A DNA stretch of 6,298 nt from Thermodesulfobacteriota bacterium (GCA_947259475.1 CAMYLW010000100.1:1-6298), one strand, 5' to 3'. Positions 1-6,287 are shown, numbered from the stretch's first letter. Numbers and translations are program-made. The notes: generated by a model from the sequence alone, not told the origin.

Positions 1-778
1 CAAGAAAAATGACCCCCGGCTCGCCGTTTCTCCAGGCACAATCAACGATCTTCTCGAAAACCTCCCCGGCTGCCAACCTCTGGGCTCTTTCGCCCGTGCG
101 GGGGTTGACGAGTTCGTATTCCCCACCCTCCTCCATCGCCTGCATGAATTTGTCGGTGAGCGCCACTGAGAGATTAAAGTTATTCATCTTGTCGTTTTCG
201 GTCTTGGCCGTGATGAACGCCTCTGCATCGGGGTGATCCACCCGGAGAATTCCCATATTGGCGCCACGCCGCGTACCACCTTGCTTGATGGTCTCGGTGG
301 CCACATCGAAAACTGTCATAAAGCTGATGGGACCACTGGACACTCCTTGCGTGGAGAGCACTTTGTCGTTTTCTGGCCGCACACGAGAAAAAGAGAACCC
401 GGTGCCACCCCCGCTTTTGTGAATCATGGCAGTATGCTTGATGGCCTCGAAAATGCTCTCTATGGAGTCCTCCACCGGTAGAACAAAACATGCAGAGAGC
501 TGTCCCAACTCCCTGCCCGCATTCATCAGGATAGGTGAGTTTGGTACCAACTCCAGTCGGGTCATCAGATCGTAGAAGCGCGCCGCAACTTCATCCACAT
601 CGGCCTGCGGATCGTAGATCAGCTCGGCCTGCGCCACGGCGTTGGCGACCCGACGGAACATGTCCGCCGGAGTTTCTGTGACCTCGTCGTACTCATTCTT
701 TCTCAGGTAACGCTTCTTCAATACTACCAAAGCGTTTTCCGTGAGTACTGGACCGTTTGTGCTTTGTTGGGGGGCCAT
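1..778 (-). CDS. nrdJ: Class II (adenosylcobalamin-dependent) ribonucleotide reductase, N-terminal part (3' end outside window)
   Basis: The enzyme reduces ribonucleotides to deoxyribonucleotides in the cytoplasm, using adenosylcobalamin as radical source and so needing no oxygen. The minus strand is open from an ATG at 778-776 to the window edge, giving 259 residues. An AAGGAGA ribosome binding site lies just upstream, and the next in-frame Met is only residue 40. Recognisable family blocks are NSPILMNAG (80-88), SACFVLP (96-101 region, with Cys97 matching the first redox-active cysteine of the family), [15 protein letters not shown] (121-135), GPISFM (149-154) and [16 protein letters not shown] (164-179). 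There is no N-terminal ATP-cone, as in many bacterial NrdJ proteins. The radical-bearing finger-loop cysteine and the C-terminal cysteine pair should lie beyond base 1, so activity cannot be judged. The reading frame is intact as far as seen. The gene diverges from pyrB. Identification is firm from motif order; class II rather than class I rests on overall similarity to NrdJ. Confidence 0.95.
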   Translation of the reverse strand, partial: MAPQQSTNGPVLTENALVVLKKRYLRKNEYDEVTETPADMFRRVANAVAQAELIYDPQADVDEVAARFYDLMTRLELVPNSPILMNAGRELGQLSACFVLPVEDSIESIFEAIKHTAMIHKSGGGTGFSFSRVRPENDKVLSTQGVSSGPISFMTVFDVATETIKQGGTRRGANMGILRVDHPDAEAFITAKTENDKMNNFNLSVALTDKFMQAMEEGGEYELVNPRTGERAQRLAAGEVFEKIVDCAWRNGEPGVIFL

Positions 779-783
779 GGTGT

Positions 784-789
784 CTCCTT
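784..789 (-). promoter_or_regulatory. Ribosome binding site of nrdJ
   Basis: On the minus strand AAGGAGA sits about five bases before the ATG at 778. This is a strong Shine-Dalgarno match and fixes the nrdJ start. Confidence 0.8.
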
Positions 790-819
790 GCCTTGTTTGG
801 CTCCGTTTCTCTTAGATTA

Positions 820-848
820 ATTCTAACATGTAGAAAAGACAGGCCCAA
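820..848 (-). promoter_or_regulatory. Possible sigma-70-type promoter of nrdJ
   Basis: Reading the minus strand, TTGGGC (848-843) is followed after exactly 17 bases by TAGAAT (825-820). The -10 matches five of six consensus bases and the -35 only the leading TTG. Transcription would start near 813 and give a leader of about 35 bases. No NrdR box and no cobalamin-riboswitch-like leader was seen. The call rests on pattern matching alone. Confidence 0.35.
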
Positions 849-1019
849 GTGTAACTTGACTGCCCAAAAGGAAGCTTCTTCGCCTGCGGGGTCCATAATA
901 ATAAAGGAGCCCTTAGAGGAAGTCAAATCCCTTTTTGGGGTCCGTGGTCAGTAGTCTATGATCCACATTATCTATTTGATTTAATTAGTTTTTCTCTGCT
1001 TACATTCGCACAGAGTCCA

Positions 1020-1047
1020 GGAGGAGCAACCTCCTGGTTGCGATCGG
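1020..1047 (+). repeat. REP-like palindromic element, copy 1
   Basis: A stem-loop GCAACC-TCCT-GGTTGC (1026-1041) is preceded by GGAG and followed by GAT. It aligns without gaps to copy 2 on the opposite strand, with 20 of the 24 core positions identical. Two of the differences are the paired stem bases 1030 and 1037 and compensate each other. The layout (short tetranucleotide, imperfect palindrome, inverted partner nearby) is that of REP sequences mobilised by REP-associated tyrosine transposases. The leading tetranucleotide here is GGAG, not the usual GTAG, which suggests decay. Confidence 0.7.
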
Positions 1048-1066
1048 AATGGTTCTTCCAAACCCC

Positions 1067-1094
1067 GGTATCGCAAGCGGGAGCTTGCTCCTAC
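1067..1094 (-). repeat. REP-like palindromic element, copy 2 (inverted)
   Basis: On the minus strand the element reads GTAG (1094-1091), then GAGCAAGC, then the loop and GCTTGCGAT. Its stem GCAAGC/GCTTGC (1073-1078 with 1083-1088) is perfect with a 4-base loop. With copy 1 it forms an inverted pair about 20 bp apart, the arrangement called a REPIN or BIME. It keeps the GTAG tetranucleotide typical of REP elements. No transposase gene is in the window, so any mobilising enzyme would be encoded elsewhere. Confidence 0.72.
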
Positions 1095-1183
1095 ACCATT
1101 CGTTGACTGGTCTATTCGTTACGACTGCCAAAAGAGTCTTTCTAACAAACAGAGGTTCAGTACAGACTACCAACGTACTGGCA

Positions 1184-1219
1184 AGCTGTTAAGCGAGAAA
1201 GGGAGCTGGCTTAACAACT
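1184..1219. repeat. Imperfect inverted repeat upstream of pyrB
   Basis: Arms at 1184-1194 (containing GTTAAGC) and 1209-1219 (containing GCTTAAC) pair at 10 of 11 positions around a 14-base loop. No T-run follows, so it is not a standard terminator. The left arm overlaps another inverted repeat, 1191-1200 with 1229-1238, so only one of the two stems can form at a time. Confidence 0.5.
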
Positions 1220-1228
1220 GTTCTTACT

Positions 1229-1264
1229 TTTCTCGCTTGTCTAGCCTTTCTAGCTTTTCTCGCT
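1229..1264. repeat. 9-bp tandem repeat, four copies
   Basis: Four adjacent 9-mers read TTTCTCGCT (1229-1237), TGTCTAGCC (1238-1246), TTTCTAGCT (1247-1255) and TTTCTCGCT (1256-1264). The first and last are identical. An inverted exact copy, AGCGAGAAA, stands alone at 1192-1200. Because the unit is three codons long, the minus strand reads as a spurious Arg/Lys/Ala-rich peptide. Confidence 0.75.
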
Positions 1265-1301
1265 ATGATGCGCTTTGCGCTACGCCCCATGCGAATTGGT
1301 C

Positions 1302-1328
1302 TTGCAAAGGGGGACCAAATGGGATAAT
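1302..1328 (+). promoter_or_regulatory. Possible promoter of pyrBC
   Basis: TTGCAA (1302-1307) is followed after 15 bases by GATAAT (1323-1328). The -10 matches five of six consensus bases and the -35 four of six, but the spacer is shorter than the optimal 17. A start near 1335 would give a leader of about 40 bases before pyrB. An inverted repeat, TTGGTC (1296-1301) with GACCAA (1313-1318), flanks the -35 box and could be an operator. Confidence 0.35.
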
Positions 1329-1375
1329 TTAGTCTGTTGAACATTGGTGCCGCCCTACCATCGGGGAAGCGATCT

Positions 1376-2305
1376 ATGCAGTTCCGCAAGAAAGATTTAC
1401 TCGGTATCAAACAACTAGAGCCTGAGGAAATCAACCTGATCCTTGAGACGTCTGAGACTTTCAAGGAAATCTCCACTAGACCCATAAAGAAGGTCCCCAC
1501 CTTGCGGGGCAGGACTGTAGTCCATTTATTCTATGAGCCCAGCACCAGAACTCGAACCTCTTTTGAGATTGCGGCGAAGCGGCTGAGCGCCGACACCTTT
1601 AACATATCTGCCTCAACCAGCAGCATTGTAAAAGGTGAGACCTTGCTGGACACCGCAAGAAATCTAGAGGCCATGAACCCGGACGTTATCGTGCTTCGTC
1701 ACTCCGCTGCCGGTGCTCCCCACCTGCTGGCCAGACACGTGCAGGCTTCGGTGATCAACGCCGGTGACGGCATGCACGAACATCCCACCCAGGCCTTGCT
1801 CGACCTTCTCACTATCAAAGACAAAAAAGGCACCATATCCGGGCAAACCGTTGCCATCATCGGAGACATTGCTCACAGCCGAGTGGCACGCTCCAATATC
1901 TGGGCCCTCACCAAAATGGGAGCTCGAGTCCTGGTGGCTGGCCCGACCACCATGATTCCACACGATCTGGACAAGCTCGGGGTTGAAGTTTTCTACCGTC
2001 CCGAAGATGTCATCCCCAAAGCGGATGTGATCATGATGCTCCGGATACAGCTGGAGCGGCAAGGTCAAATGCTCCTACCCAGCCTCAGAGAGTATGCTCG
2101 TGTTTTTGGCTTAAATGAAGAAAAACTGTCCCAGGCTAAACCGGATGTGCTTATCATGCATCCCGGCCCAATCAACCGCGGCGTAGAAATCAGCCCTGCT
2201 GTGGCCGACGGACCCTATTCCGTGATCCTGGACCAAGTAAACAACGGCGTCGCCGTGCGCATGGCTCTGCTCTATTTACTCATAGGAGGTGAAAAAGATG
2301 AGTAA
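1376..2305 (+). CDS. pyrB: Aspartate carbamoyltransferase catalytic subunit
   Basis: The enzyme joins carbamoyl phosphate and aspartate to give N-carbamoyl-L-aspartate, the second step of UMP synthesis, in the cytoplasm. The 309 residues match the usual catalytic-chain length. Carbamoyl-phosphate contacts are visible at STRTRTSFE (56-64) and HPTQ (136-139). The mobile 80s-loop segment SSIVKGET carries Lys86. The aspartate-side motif RIQLER is at 223-228 and MHPGPINRG at 261-269. I chose ATG 1376 ([11 protein letters not shown]) because homologues begin this way and GGGGAAG at 1363-1369 is suitably spaced. An in-frame TTG at 1337 would add 13 unlikely residues. The stop overlaps the pyrC start. 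No regulatory pyrI gene follows, which fits ATCases that pair with dihydroorotase instead. No defects are seen. Confidence 0.97.
   Translation: MQFRKKDLLGIKQLEPEEINLILETSETFKEISTRPIKKVPTLRGRTVVHLFYEPSTRTRTSFEIAAKRLSADTFNISASTSSIVKGETLLDTARNLEAMNPDVIVLRHSAAGAPHLLARHVQASVINAGDGMHEHPTQALLDLLTIKDKKGTISGQTVAIIGDIAHSRVARSNIWALTKMGARVLVAGPTTMIPHDLDKLGVEVFYRPEDVIPKADVIMMLRIQLERQGQMLLPSLREYARVFGLNEEKLSQAKPDVLIMHPGPINRGVEISPAVADGPYSVILDQVNNGVAVRMALLYLLIGGEKDE
2284..2291 (+). promoter_or_regulatory. Ribosome binding site of pyrC, inside the pyrB coding end
   Basis: AGGAGGTG is a near-perfect Shine-Dalgarno sequence eight bases before ATG 2298. It decides the pyrC start, because the in-frame GTG at 2289 lies inside it and so cannot use it. 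Confidence 0.85.
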
Positions 2306-3596
2306 GCTCATCCGTGGCGGCAGAGTCCTTGACCCAGCAAGCGGTTTGGACGACATGCACGACCTCCTCATTGAAGGAGACAAAATCAATGACCTAGGTC
2401 CTCCGGGTGCACTGGACAAGAAATTAGACTCCGTGGAGGTCATTGATGCAGATGGTCTTTGGGTGGTACCGGGACTCATTGATCTGCATACCCATCTGCG
2501 GGAACCGGGCGAGGAATACAAGGAGACTGTCCTAAGCGGAAGTCAGGCCGCAGCTGCCGGCGGTTTCACCTCTATCTGTTGCATGCCCAACACCAAACCG
2601 GCAAATGATAATGCCGCGGTTACAGACCTTATCCTTCGTCGTGCAGCCGAAGCTGACCTCGTGCGAGTCTTTCCTGTGGGAGCCATCAGTCAGGGTCAAA
2701 AAGGCGAAATGCTGGCCGAGTACGCTGAGCTCAAAGAAGCGGGAGTTGTAGCGGTCAGCGACGACGGCATAGCGGTTATGAACAGCCAGCTCATGCGGAG
2801 GGCCCTGGAATACGCCCAGGTGTTTAACCTGCCGGTTATCAGCCATGCCGAAGATCGTGACCTTGCCGGCGATGGGGTAATGCACGAAGGGGTGGTCTCC
2901 ACCCGTTTGGGCTTGAGGGAAATCCCCAGCGCTGCCGAGGACGTCATGGTTTTTCGTGATTGCAGTCTGGCAGAACTCACAGGCGGCCGTTTGCACATAG
3001 CTCACGTGTCTAGTGCTGGAGCAGTAGAGCTGGTAAGGCAATTCAAGGCGAAGGGAGTACAGGTTACCGCCGAAGCTACGCCACATCATTTCACTCTCAC
3101 TGATGAGGCCCTCGAGAATTTTGACACCAATCTCAAAGTTAACCCACCAATCCGCTCCTCCTTTGATCTAACCGCGATTCAACAAGGTCTTGCCGACGGT
3201 ACTATTGATGCCATCGCCACCGACCATGCCCCCCACAGCACCATAGAGAAAGACGTGGAGTTTGACTACGCCGCCTTTGGCATGATCGGTCTCGAGACCG
3301 CCTTCCCTCTGACACTGCGCCTCGTTGATCAGGGATTGCTCAGCCCGCTGGAAGCAATAGAAAAATTGACCAGCAATCCCGCCCGCATTATTGGAGTCGA
3401 CCTGGGACGACTGACTCCTGGGCTTCCGGCCGATGTCACCCTCATTGATCCGAACCGGGAGTTCACCGTCGACGTCAACCAGTCTCGCTCCAAAAGCAGG
3501 AACTCGCCTTTTCATGGCTGGCAGCTCAGAGGAAAAACGGTGATGGTTTTTCGGGATGGCAAGGTCATATTCACAGAGGAAAACACAAGCGGTTAG
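2298..3596 (+). CDS. pyrC: Dihydroorotase (type I, zinc amidohydrolase)
   Basis: The enzyme cyclises N-carbamoyl-aspartate to dihydroorotate, the third step of UMP synthesis, in the cytoplasm. The 432 residues fit the longer, type I bacterial form, not the roughly 350-residue E. coli type. The expected metal and substrate residues are present: HxH in [10 protein letters not shown] (His64, His66), MPNT (Asn98), SDDG (Asp155/Asp156), SHAED (His183), HIAHVS (His236) and ATDHAPH (Asp309). The amidohydrolase barrel is followed by the usual C-terminal beta segment ending in [11 protein letters not shown]. The start at ATG 2298 overlaps the pyrB stop by 8 bp, so translational coupling is likely. In Aquifex, type I dihydroorotase forms a complex with PyrB; the same is plausible here but is an inference. 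Confidence 0.96.
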   Translation: MSKLIRGGRVLDPASGLDDMHDLLIEGDKINDLGPPGALDKKLDSVEVIDADGLWVVPGLIDLHTHLREPGEEYKETVLSGSQAAAAGGFTSICCMPNTKPANDNAAVTDLILRRAAEADLVRVFPVGAISQGQKGEMLAEYAELKEAGVVAVSDDGIAVMNSQLMRRALEYAQVFNLPVISHAEDRDLAGDGVMHEGVVSTRLGLREIPSAAEDVMVFRDCSLAELTGGRLHIAHVSSAGAVELVRQFKAKGVQVTAEATPHHFTLTDEALENFDTNLKVNPPIRSSFDLTAIQQGLADGTIDAIATDHAPHSTIEKDVEFDYAAFGMIGLETAFPLTLRLVDQGLLSPLEAIEKLTSNPARIIGVDLGRLTPGLPADVTLIDPNREFTVDVNQSRSKSRNSPFHGWQLRGKTVMVFRDGKVIFTEENTSG

Positions 3597-3600
3597 GTAC

Positions 3601-3617
3601 TATTCTTGCAAGGAATA
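3601..3617. other. Short hairpin just after the pyrC stop
   Basis: TATTCTT (3601-3607) pairs with AGGAATA (3611-3617), with one wobble pair, around a 3-base loop. It starts five bases after the pyrC stop. No T-run follows, so it may protect the 3' end of the message or be chance. It is not a clear rho-independent terminator. Confidence 0.3.
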
Positions 3618-3684
3618 CCAGGGGCACTGAGGACCAGATCCTAAGGCTCCAATAATGTGCAACCCCAACGTCAATGGGCGATAA

Positions 3685-3723
3685 GTGATATGTGATGTGA
3701 GATTTCAGTTTACATCTCGCATC
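3685..3723. repeat. GTGAT-type heptamer repeat merging into a hairpin
   Basis: Adjacent heptamers GTGATAT and GTGATGT (3685-3698) run into a stem formed by 3694-3703 and 3714-3723. That stem is ten pairs with one wobble and a 10-base loop. It lies between pyrC and the regulator gene and has no T-run, so terminator function is doubtful. Confidence 0.4.
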
Positions 3724-3784
3724 CATACGCCAAGCTCAATTTTATATCCGAGATTGCAGCGCTATAGCAGGAGACTGAACCCGA

Positions 3785-5200
3785 ATGGCCAGCATCCTTG
3801 TAGTTGACGACGAACACAGCATGAGAGAATTTCTAGAAATCATGCTCCATAAAGAAGGCTACCAGGTGGCCACCGCGGCCGGAGGTGGCGAGGCCATAAA
3901 TATTCTGAAGAAAGAAGACTTTGACCTGGTTATCACCGATATTCGGATGAAGGAGACGGACGGTCTCCAGGTGTTGAAAAAATGTAAGGAACTCCATCCG
4001 AATACGGTGGTGATAATGATCTCTGCTTACGCCAGCACCGCCACTGCCGTTGAAGCCATGAAGTGGGGAGCCTACGACTATTTGCCCAAACCTTTTAAGG
4101 TAAAGGAAATTAAAACTGTTATCCAGGACGCCCTGGCCACCGCCCAATCACACGAGTCCCAGGAAAAGGCAGCAGCAGATACGGCTAGTGCTACTCACTA
4201 CCACGGTATTGTTGGTGAAAGCCCTGAATTAAGAAAGATCCTTGAACTCATTCCTCGCGTTGCCGCCGCCGCCAGCAACGTCCTCATTACCGGAGAGTCA
4301 GGAACCGGTAAAGAGCTGATAGCCAAAGCCATACACCGTGAGAGTCCTCGGAAAGACAATCCTTTTGTGGTGGTCAATTGCGGCAGTGTGCCCGAAACCC
4401 TAATAGAAAGTGAGCTTTTTGGACACAAAAAAGGCTCTTTTACCGGGGCCACCGCAACTCGCAGTGGCCTTTTTGAAGCAGCCCATCAGGGAACCCTCTT
4501 TCTTGATGAAATGGCAGAGCTTCCTCCTCCTGTCCAGGTCAAGCTTCTGAGGGCCGTTCAGGAAAAAACCTTCAAAATGGTGGGTGGCAGTGAGGAGATC
4601 AGTGTAGATGTTCGCATCATTAGCGCCACCAACCGCGAGCTTGAACGCGAAGTGATGGACGGAATGTTCCGCGAAGATCTTTACTATAGGCTCAACGTAA
4701 TAAACATTCACATGCCGCCACTAAGGGAACGCCCTGATGAGATTCCCCTGCTAGCTCAGCATTTTCTGGAAAAGTACAGCGATCAAATGGGAAAGGACAT
4801 CAGGAAAATTTCTGCCTACGCCTTGGATCTTCTCAAGAGCTATAACTTTCCCGGTAATATTAGAGAGCTGGAAAACATCATTGAACGAAGTGTCGCCTTG
4901 GAAGCCTCTAACATAGTCCTCCCCGACAGTCTAACTCTTTCCAGTTTCAAGCAGACCCAGGTCCAATCCAAAACTGAGTCTGTGTCGCTTACAATGCCCC
5001 AGGAGGGAATCGATCTGGATAATGTCCTCGGCCAACTGGAAAAGGACCTTCTCGAGCAGGCCCTTGAGAGGACACGGGGGGCAAAACAAAAGGCCGCTGA
5101 ACTGCTCGGCATTAGCTTTCGCTCCTTTCGCTACCGTCTGGCCAAGTACGGATTGGGCGGTGACGACGATGTTATGGAGGAAGAGAAAAAAGCCGAGTAG
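3785..5200 (+). CDS. NtrC-family sigma-54-dependent response regulator, PilR-like
   Basis: A 471-residue cytoplasmic transcription activator in three parts. The receiver domain (about 1-118) has the acidic pair Asp8/Asp9, phospho-acceptor Asp52 in VITDIRM, Ser80 and Lys102. The AAA+ domain (about 141-375) has Walker A GESGTGKE (170-177), the sigma-54 contact loop GSFTGA (217-222), Walker B TLFLDE (237-242), RIISATN (277-283), the arginine region FREDLYYRLNV (295-305) and sensor II GNIRELEN (357-364). A Fis-type helix-turn-helix spans about 430-455 (KQKAAELLGISFRSFRYRL). The N-terminal MREFLEIML and the C-terminal SFRSFRYRLAKYGL resemble PilR of Deltaproteobacteria. AGGAG at 3769-3773 precedes ATG 3785 by 11 bases, a slightly long spacing. 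No histidine kinase or pilus gene is in the window. The family is certain; the PilR assignment is moderate. Confidence 0.93.
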   Translation: MASILVVDDEHSMREFLEIMLHKEGYQVATAAGGGEAINILKKEDFDLVITDIRMKETDGLQVLKKCKELHPNTVVIMISAYASTATAVEAMKWGAYDYLPKPFKVKEIKTVIQDALATAQSHESQEKAAADTASATHYHGIVGESPELRKILELIPRVAAAASNVLITGESGTGKELIAKAIHRESPRKDNPFVVVNCGSVPETLIESELFGHKKGSFTGATATRSGLFEAAHQGTLFLDEMAELPPPVQVKLLRAVQEKTFKMVGGSEEISVDVRIISATNRELEREVMDGMFREDLYYRLNVINIHMPPLRERPDEIPLLAQHFLEKYSDQMGKDIRKISAYALDLLKSYNFPGNIRELENIIERSVALEASNIVLPDSLTLSSFKQTQVQSKTESVSLTMPQEGIDLDNVLGQLEKDLLEQALERTRGAKQKAAELLGISFRSFRYRLAKYGLGGDDDVMEEEKKAE

Positions 5201-5297
5201 TCACCTTCCATTCACATTTCCTACTTTTTTGAATCTAATTCCCTAACCCGGATGTTTCATTCTACCTCAGTACCTAGAACAGGGCATCTCCATCGGT

Positions 5298-5303
5298 TAT
5301 AAT
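5298..5303 (+). promoter_or_regulatory. Possible -10 box of the molybdoenzyme gene
   Basis: A perfect TATAAT lies about 22 bases before ATG 5325. The -35 region (about 5275-5280, TAGAAC) matches poorly. A start near 5310 would leave a leader of about 15 bases that includes the ribosome binding site. It suggests the gene can be transcribed separately from the regulator upstream. Confidence 0.4.
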
Positions 5304-5324
5304 TGGTGGACTGGGAGGGTAAAT

Positions 5325-6020
5325 ATGATCGATTCCAAAAAACTGTCCAGACGCACGTTTTTGGCCAAAGCCGGCGGATCGGTTGTAAGTATCGGCCTGC
5401 CGGGGATATTCGTGAAGCTAATGGATCTGGAAAATCTCGCCCTGGCGGCAGAGATGAGGCCTGATGGTAGACCACGTCTTCCCCCAAGCCAGCAGGCAGT
5501 AAAAAAGATTATTGATATGGGTGGCGTTCAAGGAACTGCCGATAGCAAGAACTGGAGACTCCAGATTCATGGCGAGGTGGGAAGACCGACCACCTTGAAT
5601 TTTCAGGAACTTCTCAATCTATCCCAGGTGGACCTTACCTGCGATGTGCATTGTGTCACCGGTTGGACCCTGCTTGATTCTCAGTGGGGTGGTGTTCGTC
5701 TGACAACGATTATGGATCTGGTCAAGGTCAAAGAAAACGCCCGTTTCGTCATTTTTGAGGCAGCCTCAGGCTATACCACCAACATTCCAATCAGTGAGGC
5801 CCGTAAGAAAAACGTAATCCTGGCTCACAGTTTTTTTGGCAAAGAACTGCCTCGCCCGCATGGAGCGCCGGTGCGTGCCTTGGTTCCCGACCGCTATTTT
5901 TACAAGAGTGCCAAGTGGCTGGAGGGGGTCAAATTCACCACACGAGATGAGCCAGGCTACTGGGAACGAGGAGGCTACAGCAACTCTGCAGATCCCTGGA
6001 GAGAAGAACGATTCAAATAG
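5325..6020 (+). CDS. Tat-exported molybdopterin-dependent oxidoreductase, sulfite oxidase/YedY (MsrP)-like
   Basis: A 231-residue precursor beginning with a twin-arginine signal (SRRTFLAKAGG, 8-18) and a hydrophobic stretch to about 30, with possible cleavage near the LALAAE segment (38-43). It is therefore predicted to fold with its cofactor and cross to the periplasm. The body is a single sulfite-oxidase-type molybdopterin domain. CDVHCVTGWT (106-115) carries Cys110 as the likely molybdenum ligand, followed by SQWGGVRL (119-126), HGAPVRALVP (179-188) and the family-typical tail GYWERGGYSNSADPW (211-225). It lacks the C-terminal dimerisation domain of true sulfite oxidases and any heme motif. 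No YedZ-like membrane partner follows within the remaining 278 bp. GGGAGG at 5313-5318 supports ATG 5325. The substrate is unknown: sulfite, methionine sulfoxide or another oxide are all possible. The family is firm, the reaction is not. Confidence 0.9.
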   Translation: MIDSKKLSRRTFLAKAGGSVVSIGLPGIFVKLMDLENLALAAEMRPDGRPRLPPSQQAVKKIIDMGGVQGTADSKNWRLQIHGEVGRPTTLNFQELLNLSQVDLTCDVHCVTGWTLLDSQWGGVRLTTIMDLVKVKENARFVIFEAASGYTTNIPISEARKKNVILAHSFFGKELPRPHGAPVRALVPDRYFYKSAKWLEGVKFTTRDEPGYWERGGYSNSADPWREERFK

Positions 6021-6182
6021 AAATCAGGCTATCCCCTCAACCCAGCCCCTACGTATAGCCCTCTCCATCCTCTACTTTCATCAGGCAAAATGATAATTGT
6101 TTCTCGACCTGCACTTAATATTTGCAGGCATCCCGGATATAGCAAAAAAGTTCCCGCCCTATAAGTATCAGCAACAATACAC

Positions 6183-6238
6183 GCGGTAAGCAGTGAGCCC
6201 TTCGACAGGCTCAGGACGCTTCGCGCAGTAAGCGGTAA
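6183..6238. repeat. REP-like hairpin flanked by heptamer repeats
   Basis: The stem TGAGCC (6194-6199) and GGCTCA (6208-6213) encloses an 8-base loop containing TTCGA. The motif CCCTTCGACAGGCTCAGGA is a type of intergenic repeat common in many bacterial genomes. It is bracketed by pairs of GCRGTRA heptamers: 6183-6189 and 6190-6196 on the left, 6225-6231 and 6232-6238 on the right. On the minus strand it yields the spurious peptide LSLSKG, often seen in wrongly annotated small proteins. Confidence 0.65.
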
Positions 6239-6255
6239 ACAATTCATCTGTTTGA

Positions 6256-6287
6256 CTAATTTTCTAATTCTCTATTTTTCTAATTTA
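6256..6287. repeat. 8-bp tandem repeat, four copies
   Basis: Adjacent octamers read CTAATTTT, CTAATTCT, CTATTTTT and CTAATTTA. Two differ from the first at one position and one (CTAATTCT) also at one, so the period of 8 is clear. The tract is AT-rich and close to the right edge of the window. Confidence 0.65.

Larger units (their letters stand above)
779..1375. other. Gene-free divergent intergenic region between nrdJ and pyrB
   Basis: About 600 bp without a credible gene. The short open frames here lack ribosome binding sites and recognisable protein motifs. The region holds the possible nrdJ and pyrB promoters, an inverted pair of REP-like hairpins (1017-1094), an interrupted inverted repeat (1184-1219), a 9-bp tandem repeat (1229-1264) and an inverted repeat at 1296-1318. 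Stretches 849-1010 and 1095-1183 show only weak hairpins, for example CAAGT/ACTTG at 846-858, and GGGGTCC occurs twice (888-894 and 937-943). Confidence 0.75.

Noticed and set aside
180..491. Minus-strand 103-residue open frame
   Set aside because: It is an alternate-frame shadow of nrdJ, whose true frame is open across the region and carries the family motifs.
693..926. Minus-strand 77-residue open frame
   Set aside because: It overlaps the nrdJ start in another frame and has no ribosome binding site or recognisable motif.
849..960. Structured RNA or riboswitch upstream of nrdJ
   Set aside because: Only short stems and a repeated GGGGTCC were found. No cobalamin-riboswitch B12-box-like or other known conserved core could be recognised.
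1178..1222. Sigma-54 promoter (GG-N10-GC) before pyrB
   Set aside because: The nearest GG and GC pairs have the wrong spacing. None was found before the molybdoenzyme gene either.
1017..1264. CRISPR array
   Set aside because: The repeats are either an inverted pair or directly adjacent 9-mers. There are no regular unique spacers and no cas genes.
1337..1375. TTG start extending pyrB by 13 residues
   Set aside because: The extension has no family match, while ATG 1376 begins with the conserved [11 protein letters not shown] and has a spaced ribosome binding site.
1189..1500. Minus-strand open frame with an Arg/Lys/Ala-rich repeat peptide
   Set aside because: Its C-terminal repeat is only the 9-bp DNA repeat read in codons, and the rest is antisense to the pyrB start.
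2289..2297. GTG start for pyrC
   Set aside because: The codon lies within the Shine-Dalgarno sequence itself; ATG 2298 is properly spaced and starts the usual N-terminus.
6108..6128. Rho-independent terminator after the molybdoenzyme gene
   Set aside because: The CCTGCA/TGCAGG stem is short, has a 9-base loop and is not followed by a T-run.
6029..6247. Minus-strand open frame containing LSLSKGS
   Set aside because: That peptide is the translation of the common CCCTTCGACAGGCTCAGGA-type repeat, a known source of false small genes.
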